This document shows, piece after piece, positions 1 through 6,557 of a DNA stretch of 16,620 nucleotides (position 1 is its first letter; each line of letters starts with the position of its first letter). The DNA is from DASRSS01 sp035656335 (GTDB taxonomy: Bacteria > Actinomycetota > Actinomycetes > Mycobacteriales > Jatrophihabitantaceae). Made by a program: the position numbers and the translations under genes. Below the pieces are notes generated by a model, which worked only from the letters and a program-made list of their open reading frames with translations, was not told where the DNA came from and ran no database searches. The DNA lies in the NCBI GenBank assembly GCA_035656335.1, contig DASRSS010000198.1, positions 1-16,620 on the forward strand, written 5' to 3'.

Positions 1-2
1 CG

Positions 3-656
3 TCGTCCGGGCTCTCGGTGGTCGCCTCGGGCGCGGGCGCCTTCACGGTCGGCCGCTACCCGAGCCGCCCGGCCGGCACCACCGGCTTCGACGGGACGTT
101 CCTGGACCTGCGGACCGCATCCGGCAGCGCGTTCACGTCGATCACGCTGACCGACTGCTCGCTGAACGGGGCGCACGCGCTGTACTTCTGGAACGGCGCG
201 AAGTGGGTCGCGGCCTCCGACCAGACCTACGACGCGACGAGCAAGCCGCCGTGCGTGACGGTGACGATCAACGGCTCGAGCACGCCGAGCCTGTCGCAAC
301 TGGACGGCACGATCTTCGCGGCCGGCCAGCCGGCGAGCGGCCCCGCCAAGCACAAGCCGATCGAGCGGCCGCGGCTGCACGCGTCCTCGCCGAAGGCACA
401 CATGGTGGTGCTGTCGGTGCTGACCCGTCCGTCGCTGGCTCACCGCTGGGTGATCGTGTACCGCCGGGTGACCCACCGCGGCCACCACGCCAGGTGGGTG
501 CGGATCGCCCGGGTGCGCACGAACGCGTCGGGACGGGCCCGGGTGGCGTTCAGGGTGCCGACCGGCACCAGCGCGCGGCTCACGGCCCGGGTCGTGGACG
601 CCCGCTACCGCGACCAGCTCGCCGCGCCCGTCACCGTCCACGTGCGGCAGTCGTAG
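3..656 (+). CDS. C-terminal part of a secreted/surface repeat protein (5' end outside window)
   Basis: The frame is open from the window edge, so only the last ~217 residues are seen and the true start lies upstream. The N-terminal half is Ser/Thr/Gly-rich and beta-strand-like, with a 'WNGAKWV' segment and the two cysteines typical of secreted actinobacterial Ig/IPT-type repeat proteins. From position 363 (GAG) a basic module of ~97 residues follows, opening ERPRLHASSPKAH. It closely resembles the C-terminus of the protein at 12014-14689, which opens ERPRLTASSPAAH. There is no LPXTG motif, membrane anchor or other sorting signal at the end (it finishes VTVHVRQS). The protein is probably extracellular or cell-envelope associated, but its function is unknown. 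The stop TAG lies 49 bp before mqnE, which has its own promoter. Confidence 0.75.
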   Translation, partial: SSGLSVVASGAGAFTVGRYPSRPAGTTGFDGTFLDLRTASGSAFTSITLTDCSLNGAHALYFWNGAKWVAASDQTYDATSKPPCVTVTINGSSTPSLSQLDGTIFAAGQPASGPAKHKPIERPRLHASSPKAHMVVLSVLTRPSLAHRWVIVYRRVTHRGHHARWVRIARVRTNASGRARVAFRVPTGTSARLTARVVDARYRDQLAAPVTVHVRQS

Positions 657-693
657 GAGGGCGGGTGACTGACGGGCCGCCAGGCGGCGTACG

Positions 694-699
694 TAGGCT
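694..699 (+). promoter_or_regulatory. -10 box TAGGCT of mqnE, leaderless
   Basis: TAGGCT sits 6 nt before the ATG at 706, so transcription would start at or next to the A of the start codon. No Shine-Dalgarno sequence precedes the ATG. A weak -35-like CTGACG lies at 669-674 with a 19-bp spacer. The same arrangement recurs before mqnA, mqnC and several other genes in the window. Confidence 0.6.
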
Positions 700-705
700 G
701 AACGC

Positions 706-1860
706 ATGGCGCTGACCGAAGACCGCAAGGCCGAGCTCACCGAGAAGATCGCGAACCGCGAGCGGCTCACCCGCCAGGACGGCGAGGACCTCTACGCCTC
801 CGACGACCTGGCCTGGCTCGGCGGCCTGGCGCACGGCGTCCGCACCGAGAAGAACGGCGACACGGTCTTCTTCAACGTCAACCGGCACCTGAACCTGACC
901 AACGTCTGCAGCGCGTCCTGCGCCTACTGCAGCTTCCAGCGCAAGCCGGGCGCGAAGGACGCGTACACGATGCGCGTCGAGGAGGCCGTCGCGCTCGCGT
1001 CCGCGATGAAGGGCGACGGGCTCACCGAACTGCACATCGTCAACGGCCTGCACCCGACGCTGCCGTGGAAGTACTACCCGCGCGTGCTGCGGGAGCTGAA
1101 GGCCGAGCTGCCCGGCGTCGCGCTCAAGGCGTTCACGGCGACCGAGGTGCACTGGTTCGAGGAGATCAGCGGGCTGTCCGCGGACGAGATCCTGGACGAG
1201 CTGATCGACGCCGGTCTGGAGTCGCTGACCGGTGGCGGCGCGGAGATCTTCGACTGGGACGTCCGCAAGCAGATCGTCGACCACAAGACGCACTGGGAGG
1301 ACTGGTCGCGCATCCACGCGCTCGCGCACCGCAAGGGGCTCAAGACGCCGGCGACGATGCTGTACGGGCACATCGAGGAGCCGCGCCACCGCGTCGACCA
1401 CGTGCTGCGGCTGCGTGAGCTCCAGGACGAGACCGGCGGGTTCCAGGTGTTCATCCCGCTGCGCTTCCACAACGACAACAACCGGCTGTCGCACCTGCCG
1501 ATGGCCCAGCCCGCGGACGTGCTCAAGACGTTCGCGGTGTCGCGGCTGATGCTGGACAACTTCCCGCACGTGAAGGTGTTCTGGGTGATGCACGGGCTGT
1601 CCACCTCGCAGCTCGCGCTCAACTACGGCGCCGACGACATGGACGGCTCCGTGGTCGAGTACAAGATCACGCACGACGCCGACCACTACGGCACGCCGGA
1701 CAAGCTGACCCGCGACGACCTGCTGACCCTGATCCGCGACGCCGGGTTCCGTCCGATCGAGCGGAACACGCGCTACGAGATCGTCCGCGAGTACGACGGG
1801 CCCGTCCCGCTGGCCGAGCGCCGCGCCCAGCCGCAGGACGTCATGGACGCCCTGGCCTGA
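706..1860 (+). CDS. mqnE: aminodeoxyfutalosine synthase (radical SAM), menaquinone biosynthesis
   Basis: The 384-residue protein carries the radical-SAM cluster motif CSASCAYC (C68, C72, C75) inside 'NVNRHLNLTNVC', the characteristic N-terminal context of the MqnE/MqnC/CofH group. Further family hallmarks are 'GGGAEIFDWDVR' (about 175-188), 'FIPLRFHNDNN' and 'NYGADDMDGSVVEY'. In the known pathway MqnE joins the adenosyl radical of SAM to 3-[(1-carboxyvinyl)oxy]benzoate, the MqnA product, giving 6-amino-6-deoxyfutalosine with loss of carboxylate; it is cytosolic. Family length fits. The ATG at 706 is favoured because a -10 box lies exactly 6 nt upstream. The 'HNDNN' and 'DDMDG' motifs separate it from its paralogue MqnC at 8426. 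Its partner mqnA is 4.7 kb downstream, with unrelated genes between. Confidence 0.95.
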   Translation: MALTEDRKAELTEKIANRERLTRQDGEDLYASDDLAWLGGLAHGVRTEKNGDTVFFNVNRHLNLTNVCSASCAYCSFQRKPGAKDAYTMRVEEAVALASAMKGDGLTELHIVNGLHPTLPWKYYPRVLRELKAELPGVALKAFTATEVHWFEEISGLSADEILDELIDAGLESLTGGGAEIFDWDVRKQIVDHKTHWEDWSRIHALAHRKGLKTPATMLYGHIEEPRHRVDHVLRLRELQDETGGFQVFIPLRFHNDNNRLSHLPMAQPADVLKTFAVSRLMLDNFPHVKVFWVMHGLSTSQLALNYGADDMDGSVVEYKITHDADHYGTPDKLTRDDLLTLIRDAGFRPIERNTRYEIVREYDGPVPLAERRAQPQDVMDALA

Positions 1861-1874
1861 CTCACCCGGTCTCG

Positions 1875-1940
1875 GCCGCCTTTTCCGACACCATGCCCGC
1901 TGGGCGCGCTGGATCCGGTCACCGTGTCGGAAAAGGCGGC
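1875..1940. repeat. perfect 17-bp inverted repeat, 32-nt spacer; possible mqnE terminator
   Basis: GCCGCCTTTTCCGACAC at 1875-1891 is matched exactly by its reverse complement at 1924-1940, with 32 nt between. It lies 14 bp after the mqnE stop and before the promoter of the next gene. The A/T4 tracts are inside the arms rather than after them, and the loop is large for a classical intrinsic terminator. It could end mqnE transcription, be a paired operator, or be a small repeat element. I see no second copy in the window. Confidence 0.6.
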
Positions 1941-1985
1941 GGGTTGCCGTGGTCCGGTCACGGCTAGGGGTTCGTCGCCGACACG

Positions 1986-1991
1986 TACAGT
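1986..1991 (+). promoter_or_regulatory. -10 box TACAGT of the DUF4229 gene
   Basis: TACAGT lies 7 nt before the GTG at 1999, matching the leaderless layout of the mqn genes. No clear -35 or Shine-Dalgarno sequence is seen. It decides the start: the upstream in-frame GTG at 1924 falls inside an inverted repeat and would precede the promoter. Confidence 0.5.
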
Positions 1992-1998
1992 GGACGCC

Positions 1999-2304
1999 GT
2001 GAGCGAGCAGATGCATCAGGACGGGAGCGGCCCCAGCTTCCGCAGCTGGATGGGCTCGATGTGGCTCTACACGCTGCTGCGCTTCGCGCTGTTCTTCGCG
2101 CTGTGGGGGATCCTGCTGCTGGCCGGCCTCGGCGGGCTCGTCGCTGCGGCGGTCGCGCTGTTCCTGTCCATCCCGCTCTCGTTCGTGCTCCTGTCCGTCC
2201 CCCGGCAGCGCTTCGCGGCGCAGATCGAGGCGCGGGTCGAGGCGCACCGCGTACAGCGCCAGCGGCTGGACGCCGAGCTCGATCCCGACCACCACGACGA
2301 CTGA
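1999..2304 (+). CDS. DUF4229 family small membrane protein
   Basis: From the GTG at 1999 the product is 101 residues. It has two hydrophobic helices, at about 21-42 (begins 'MWLYTLLRFALFF') and 45-67, followed by 'SVPRQRFAAQIEARV' and a charged, probably helical tail ending DPDHHDD. 'LYTLLRFALF' followed by a Gly/Ala-rich second helix and a 'PLSFVLLSVPRQRF' turn is the pattern of DUF4229 proteins of actinomycetes. These have no assigned function; from recollection they are often found near menaquinone genes, which would fit mqnE next door. It converges on the reverse transcriptase gene, leaving 5 bp between stop codons. The assignment rests on pattern recognition only. Confidence 0.8.
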   Translation: MSEQMHQDGSGPSFRSWMGSMWLYTLLRFALFFALWGILLLAGLGGLVAAAVALFLSIPLSFVLLSVPRQRFAAQIEARVEAHRVQRQRLDAELDPDHHDD

Positions 2305-2309
2305 CCGGG

Positions 2310-3638
2310 TCAGGACCAGTCGATCGCGTCGAAGCGGGCGCGTAGCTTCGCGCCGAAGACGGGGTCGAGCGCGGCCGCCCAGCTGATCCGTCCGAGCAAG
2401 TGCTCGCGGAAGTCCGGTCGGCCGCGCGCCTGTGACTGCCAGCCACGCACGGCGCAGTTGTGCACGATCGCACGCAGCGCGTCCCGCTCGCGGCGCGGCA
2501 GCGTCGGGTGATCGTTCAGCACCGCGCCGAGCACCTGCTGCCGCCCGGACGCGCCGAGCACGACGGTCTTGCGCTCGTTCACCGCGAACTTCTCGGCGCG
2601 GACGATCTGCGTTGCCAGCTCGACGAATCGCGAGCGCGCTGCGCGCAGCGACGGGCTGCCGCTGAACGTCAGGTCGTCGACGTACCGCGTGTACCGCGCG
2701 CCGAATCGCTCGGCCAGTCCGGTGAGCCGGCGGTCGAGCGTGAACGCGACCAGGTTGGCCAGCGCCGGTGACGTCGGCGCGCCCTGCGGCAGGTGCGGCG
2801 CGGCCAGCCGGCGGCCCAGCCGGCGATGCGCTTCGCGGTCGCGCGGGACGGGAATCGCCTGCCACGTCTCCGCCGGGACGACGGTGGTGCACAGTCCGGT
2901 GATCGTGTGCGCGACCGTCTCGGGCAGTCCCGCGGCGAACAGCACGCCCCACACCCGCGCCGCCGTGACCGAGGCGAAGAACGCCTCGAGGTCCATGCGG
3001 ATCACCACGGTGGACGCGACGTGCGGCGCCACCGCGCTGCGCACCGACTCGCCGCGCACGCAGCCGCGCGCGGCGGGATGCGCCGGGATCGGATCCAGCA
3101 CGTGCCGCAGCAGCCGACGCTGGATCTCCTTCAGCCGCGGCTTCGGCGCGGCCACGACCCGGACGCCGGCGCCGCCCGGGCCCTTCGGCAGCGCCCGCCA
3201 GCGGTAGTGGCGCAGCGGTTCGGACGAGCCTCGCTCCAGGCCGCGCACGTCCGCGAACCAGGCGAGCTCGGCCGCGTCCACGTTCAGCAGTCGGCACAGC
3301 GCGCCCGCATCTGGGAGCGGCGCAATCGGCCAGCGGGCACGGGTGATTGCTGTCGGAGCGGGCGTCCAGTGCACGACCCGCGGCGGGCGGCTCGACTGCC
3401 ACGCGAGGTCCCAGGCCGGGCAGGTCTGCAGGTACGCGGCGAGCTCGCGCGGACGGTCGAGTGGCGGCTCGCGGTACGCGGCCAGCACCTGCTCGACCAG
3501 GGTGCGGGCCCACTTCGGCGCGCGTGGCCGTCCCAGCGCGGCGCGTGCCCGGTCCGTCATCGCCGTGGCGTCCCAGGGCCCGGCGAGCAGCGCGGTCGCG
3601 AGACCGTCCGCCGCGTGCGCGCGTCGGGCGTCCGTCAT
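2310..3638 (-). CDS. retron-type reverse transcriptase with N-terminal extension
   Basis: The 442-residue protein shows the RT motifs in order: 'PKPRLKEIQRRLL' (165-177), 'RMDLEAFF' with the first catalytic Asp (D216), 'LPQGAPTSPALANL' (283-296), 'YTRYVDDLTFSG' with D321 and D322, 'NERKT' (354-358) and 'RQQVLGAVLN' (366-375). 'LPQGAPTSP' plus 'YTRY.DDLTFS' is characteristic of retron RTs rather than group II intron RTs, and no maturase or HNH domain follows. Where retron RTs usually have VTG, this one has VLG (369-371). About 105 residues at the N-terminus precede the RT-like region; myxobacterial retron RTs also carry such extensions. The enzyme would copy a structured RNA encoded just upstream into msDNA. 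The ATG at 3638 has no strong Shine-Dalgarno; ATG 3560 is an alternative. No nuclease, ATPase, membrane or other effector gene adjoins it. Confidence 0.93.
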   Translation of the reverse strand: MTDARRAHAADGLATALLAGPWDATAMTDRARAALGRPRAPKWARTLVEQVLAAYREPPLDRPRELAAYLQTCPAWDLAWQSSRPPRVVHWTPAPTAITRARWPIAPLPDAGALCRLLNVDAAELAWFADVRGLERGSSEPLRHYRWRALPKGPGGAGVRVVAAPKPRLKEIQRRLLRHVLDPIPAHPAARGCVRGESVRSAVAPHVASTVVIRMDLEAFFASVTAARVWGVLFAAGLPETVAHTITGLCTTVVPAETWQAIPVPRDREAHRRLGRRLAAPHLPQGAPTSPALANLVAFTLDRRLTGLAERFGARYTRYVDDLTFSGSPSLRAARSRFVELATQIVRAEKFAVNERKTVVLGASGRQQVLGAVLNDHPTLPRRERDALRAIVHNCAVRGWQSQARGRPDFREHLLGRISWAAALDPVFGAKLRARFDAIDWS

Positions 3639-3719
3639 CGCGCGGCGCGGTCCAGCAGTGAGCGGTCGAGCCGTGCGCGGCCGTCGGGCGCGCGTCCGTG
3701 CGCTGCTGCGTGTGCGGGG

Positions 3720-3858
3720 CGGCGGCAGCCAACCTCTGCCGTGCGCGCCTGTTGCTTCATGCAGTGAAGGGCGTGGCGTGCGACGCGATGCTCAGCGTCG
3801 AGTGATGACCCCGGGGTTGCCCCGGAGTGATCGGGAGATCCCGATCGTCCTGCCGCCG
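3720..3858 (-). ncRNA. candidate retron msr-msd RNA
   Basis: On the minus strand, CGGCGGCAG (3858-3850) pairs perfectly with CTGCCGCCG (3728-3720), like retron a1/a2 repeats. Enclosed, in transcript order, are three short stem-loops: GATCGGG/CCCGATC with a 4-nt loop (3846-3829), CCGGGG/CCCCGG with a 3-nt loop (3825-3811), and CGACGC/GCGTCG with an 8-nt loop (3800-3781). A longer hairpin follows (3781-3743): GCACGCC/GGCGCGC with one mismatch, a symmetric 5x5 internal loop, CTTCA/TGAAG and a 5-nt loop. This is the order expected of an msr followed by an msd. The RT start codon is 81 nt downstream. Short GC-rich stems arise by chance in such DNA, and the conserved AGC branching context is not clear, so this stays a candidate. 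Confidence 0.5.
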
Positions 3859-3881
3859 TCCCGCACACACGGTCACCCTAG

Positions 3882-3893
3882 CGGCGATCGCCG
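3882..3893. promoter_or_regulatory. 12-bp perfect palindrome upstream of the RT locus
   Basis: CGGCGATCGCCG is a perfect palindrome between the putative minus-strand promoter and the retron-like RNA. It could be an operator half-site pair or simply part of the leader; no function can be shown. Confidence 0.3.
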
Positions 3894-3931
3894 GCGGATT
3901 CGCCTGTCGGTCGATCATGGTCGCCGCTGGG

Positions 3932-3962
3932 ACTATACCAATACACGGTAGGGGTATAGCTT
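3932..3962. promoter_or_regulatory. divergent promoter region with inverted repeat CTATACC/GGTATAG
   Basis: CTATACC (3933-3939) and GGTATAG (3953-3959) form a 7-bp inverted repeat with a 13-nt centre. Each arm contributes a -10-like box: TATAGT on the minus strand (3937-3932), pointing to the RT and its leader, and TATAGC or TAGCTT on the plus strand (3955-3962), 6-8 nt before the ATG at 3969. The segment is much more A/T-rich than its surroundings. One protein bound here could control both directions. Confidence 0.45.
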
Positions 3963-3968
3963 GAACCC

Positions 3969-5141
3969 ATGGACGGACACCCTGTTCCAGCAGAGGATCT
4001 GGCCGGCTACCTGCGTTCCGCGACGACCGGCACCCTCAACGCGCCGACCGGCGTTTCCGGAGCGCAGACCGCGGGCACCGGCAACGTCTCCGTCAGTTGG
4101 ACGGCTCCGGCGGGCACACCCGGCGCGGCGGGCTACTACGTGCTGCGCACCGACTCCGCCCACACCGTCTCGCCGGCCTGCGCGTCCGGTCCGGCGAGCC
4201 CGATCGCGACCGTCGGCTGTGTCGATCATTCGGTGTCGCTCGGCACGTACACGTACACAGTCGTGTCGGTCTATCGCACCTGGACGTCGAGATCGGCGCC
4301 GAGCGCGGCGGTGGACGTCGTCGCCTCGCCGCAGCCGGTGACGATCACCTCCACGCCTGCCACGCCCACGTTCGGCGGCACGTACACCGTCGTCGCGAGC
4401 GGCGGCGGGTCCGGCAACCCGATCACGTTCAGCGGCACGGCGGGCGTCTGCACGGTCGGCACGCCGACGACCGCGACCTCGGCGACGGTCAGCTTCGTCG
4501 GCGCGGGTTCGTGCACGCTGACCGCGTCGCAGGCCGGTTCGGCCTACTACCAGCCCGGTTCGGCCACGCAGAGCTTCACGGTCGCCAAGGCCACGCAGAC
4601 GATCACGTTCACGTCAAGCGCGCCGACGAAGGCGACGGTCGGCGGCGCGACGTACACGCCCACCGCGACGAGCACGTCCGGGACCGCGGTCACGCTGTCG
4701 GTCGACGCGGCGTCGAGCGCGGTGTGCGCGATGAACGGCTCGGGCGTCGTCAGCTTCACCGGCGCCGGCACCTGCACGATTGACGCGAGCGTCGCCGCGA
4801 GCGCGAACTACAGCGCCGCCACCTCGACTCAGTCCTTCACCGTCTCACCAGGGACGGTGTCTGCGCCGACGATCACCTCCGTCGCGCCGAACGATCTCCC
4901 TTCCGGCGCGACAACTCTGGTCACCATCTCCGGGACCGGTTTCCAACCCGGTGTGATTCTGAGTCTCGACGACCCGAATTACACGATGTCCCCGGTGACG
5001 TACGTGTCGCCGACGAAAATCACCGTGCAGATCACGGACACCTATACGGGGAACAGCGGCACACACGCCGCGGCGCTGACGGTCACCAACCCGGATGGCG
5101 GCACGGCGACGAAGAGCAAGGCGATCGACAACAAGGGCTGA
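3969..5141 (+). CDS. FN3/Ig-like repeat and IPT/TIG domain protein, no signal peptide
   Basis: The 390 residues divide into a fibronectin-III-like domain (about 23-120, 'APTGVSGAQ...VSVSWTAP...GYYVLR'), two tandem Ig-like repeats (about 121-206 and 207-292, each ending 'QSFTV') and an IPT/TIG domain (about 298-387, 'PTITSVAPNDLPSG', 'ISGTGFQPG', 'TVTNPDGGTA'). Cysteine pairs such as C161/C182 and C253/C269 suggest an extracellular fold. Related proteins normally begin with a signal or pilin-like transmembrane segment before 'TTGTLNAPT'; here the first residues are MDGHPVPAEDLAGYLRSATT and an in-frame TAG at 3957 blocks extension. The gene is therefore either non-secreted or 5'-truncated. It ends at 5141, immediately beside the stop codon of the convergent kinase gene. 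A cell-surface adhesion role is only an inference. Confidence 0.8.
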   Translation: MDGHPVPAEDLAGYLRSATTGTLNAPTGVSGAQTAGTGNVSVSWTAPAGTPGAAGYYVLRTDSAHTVSPACASGPASPIATVGCVDHSVSLGTYTYTVVSVYRTWTSRSAPSAAVDVVASPQPVTITSTPATPTFGGTYTVVASGGGSGNPITFSGTAGVCTVGTPTTATSATVSFVGAGSCTLTASQAGSAYYQPGSATQSFTVAKATQTITFTSSAPTKATVGGATYTPTATSTSGTAVTLSVDAASSAVCAMNGSGVVSFTGAGTCTIDASVAASANYSAATSTQSFTVSPGTVSAPTITSVAPNDLPSGATTLVTISGTGFQPGVILSLDDPNYTMSPVTYVSPTKITVQITDTYTGNSGTHAAALTVTNPDGGTATKSKAIDNKG

Positions 5142-5735
5142 TCAGGCGGGGACGGACCAGCGCACCAAGGTGCCCATGGGGTCGTTCGGCTCGATGACGA
5201 ACTCGCCACCGCGTTCCTCGGCGCTGGTCCGCATGGCCGCCAGCCCGGTGCCGGACGTCGGCTCCTCGTTCGGGCCGACGCCGTCGTCGCGCACCTCGAG
5301 CGTCACCCGCCCGCCGGACGCGACCGCGGTCAGCTCGACCGTCCCGGCGTAGGAGTGCCGCACCACGTTGGTGAGCGCCTCGTCCGCGACGGCGACCAGG
5401 TCGTCGCCGAGCGCGCCGTCGAGCGCGTCCAGGTCGCCTTCGAGGGTGACGCGTGGCGTGCAGCCGAGGCGCTGGCCGGCTGTGAGGGCCGCGCCGCGGA
5501 TGCGTCCGGTCACGCTGGCCGGGTCGTCGTCGCCGCGCTGCAGGTCCACGATGATCGCGCGCACGCCGCTGGTCAGCTCGGTGAGCTCGGCGGCGGCCTG
5601 GCCGATCACCCGTTGCACGTCCGCATCCGCGACGCGGACCATCAGCGCGTCCAGGCGGGTGGCGACGGCAGCGAGCCGGCTCGACAGCTCGTCGTGCAGG
5701 CGCGCGGCGACCATGGCCCGCTCGTCCTCGGTCAT
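5142..5735 (-). CDS. small histidine kinase of the HisKA_3/HATPase type, no sensor domain
   Basis: The 197-residue protein begins with a HisKA_3-like helix, 'RLHDELSSRLAAVATRL', with H14 as the probable phospho-acceptor. An ATPase domain follows: N-box 'EALTNVVRH' (N123), 'DDGVGP' (150-155) and 'GTGLAAM' (162-168). This matches the NarL/DevS-type kinases, which use two-component phosphotransfer. No transmembrane segment, GAF or PAS domain precedes the kinase core, so it is cytosolic and any signal must come from a partner. Its ATG overlaps the stop of the phosphatase-like gene by 4 bp (ATGA), so the two are translationally coupled. No response regulator is present in the window. It could be a full-length stand-alone kinase or the core of a formerly larger sensor. 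Confidence 0.85.
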   Translation of the reverse strand: MTEDERAMVAARLHDELSSRLAAVATRLDALMVRVADADVQRVIGQAAAELTELTSGVRAIIVDLQRGDDDPASVTGRIRGAALTAGQRLGCTPRVTLEGDLDALDGALGDDLVAVADEALTNVVRHSYAGTVELTAVASGGRVTLEVRDDGVGPNEEPTSGTGLAAMRTSAEERGGEFVIEPNDPMGTLVRWSVPA

Positions 5736-6499
5736 CGCAGCACCAGCTCGCGGAGTTCGTCGACGGCGCGGACGTTTCCCGCGAGGTGCCAGCGGTGCCC
5801 GTGCGCCTCGAGCACGACGGTGCTGCCGCCGGCCGCGCGGACGAGCGCCGCGCCCGGGAGCCAGTCCCAGGACGGGGAGTCCAGGTGCAGCCAGGCGCCG
5901 AGCCGACCGGACGCGACGGCGGCCAGCTCGACGGACCCCGAGCCGAGCATGCGCAGTGTCGCCGCGTGCCCGATCGCGCGCAGCAGCGGCTCGCTCGCGG
6001 TGCCCTCGGCCAGCCGCGGCGGGTGGACGTACGTAGCCAGGGCCAGCTCGCGCAGCGGGCGGTCGGCCAGCCGCGGAACCGGCTCGCCGTTGCAGGCGGT
6101 CGGCTGGTCGCGGCCGCCGAGCCAGAGCTCGTCCGTCACCGGCTGGTAGACCGCGCCGAGCAGCGGGTCCTCAGCGCCGTCGGCCAGCGCGATCGCCGAA
6201 CACCAGACCGGCAGGCCGGACAGGAAGTTGTAGGTGCCGTCGACCGGGTCGACGTGCCAGGTCCGCGCCGTCGCCGCGTGCTCGCGAGCGCCCTCCTCAC
6301 CGACCAGCCCGTCGTCGGGGCGCGCCGCGCGCAACCGCTCGGCGATCAGTGCCTCGGCGGCGTGGTCGGCCGCGGTGACGATGTCGGTCACGGAGGTCTT
6401 GTGCTGCGCCGTCAGACCGTCGGCCAGCATGCGCGCGGCGAGCCGTCCGGCGGCCTGCACGAGCGTGCCCGCCAGCTCGGCGTCCCCGATCTCTGCCAC
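5732..6499 (-). CDS. inositol-monophosphatase-family phosphatase
   Basis: This 255-residue protein has the three metal-binding signatures of the family: 'GEEG' (67-70), 'DPVDGTYNF' (84-92) and 'SWDWLPGAALVRAAGG' with its Asp near 212. The family hydrolyses phosphate monoesters (inositol phosphate, histidinol phosphate, fructose bisphosphate or PAP) with Mg2+; the substrate cannot be told from sequence. I start it at GTG 6499, because a TAGGGT -10 box ends exactly 7 nt upstream, the same spacing as mqnA on the other strand. A GTG at 6508 would add three residues but overlaps the -10 box. It is the first gene of a two-gene unit with the histidine kinase (4-bp overlap) and diverges from mqnA. 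Confidence 0.88.
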   Translation of the reverse strand: MAEIGDAELAGTLVQAAGRLAARMLADGLTAQHKTSVTDIVTAADHAAEALIAERLRAARPDDGLVGEEGAREHAATARTWHVDPVDGTYNFLSGLPVWCSAIALADGAEDPLLGAVYQPVTDELWLGGRDQPTACNGEPVPRLADRPLRELALATYVHPPRLAEGTASEPLLRAIGHAATLRMLGSGSVELAAVASGRLGAWLHLDSPSWDWLPGAALVRAAGGSTVVLEAHGHRWHLAGNVRAVDELRELVLR

Positions 6500-6506
6500 A
6501 AGTCCC

Positions 6507-6512
6507 ACCCTA
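6507..6512 (-). promoter_or_regulatory. -10 box TAGGGT of the phosphatase-kinase unit
   Basis: On the minus strand TAGGGT is followed by 7 nt (GGGACTT) and GTG at 6499. This mirrors the mqnA promoter on the opposite strand in the same 71-bp intergenic space. No clear -35 was found. Confidence 0.5.
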
Positions 6513-6557
6513 GGTGCCGGTGGCTCGGCGCCCGGTCAGGTGCTCCGGCGGCGCGCG

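Noticed and set aside
2310..3638. Group II intron or diversity-generating retroelement RT
   Set aside because: There is no maturase or HNH domain, no intron 5' GUGYG or domain V-like end, and no template/variable repeat pair nearby. The 'LPQGAPTSP' and 'YTRY.DDLTFS' motifs favour the retron type.
631..3732. 1033-codon open frame on the minus strand
   Set aside because: It runs antisense to mqnE and the DUF4229 gene and out of frame through the RT gene. It is Arg/Ala/Gly-rich with no recognisable domain: a by-product of high third-position GC.
3635..3760. 41-codon frame (MKQQARTAEVG...) whose TGA overlaps the RT ATG
   Set aside because: The ATGA overlap is suggestive of coupling, but the frame is Arg/Ala-rich, lacks a good Shine-Dalgarno and runs through the a2-like repeat and the msd-like hairpin. 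A non-coding RNA explains the region better.
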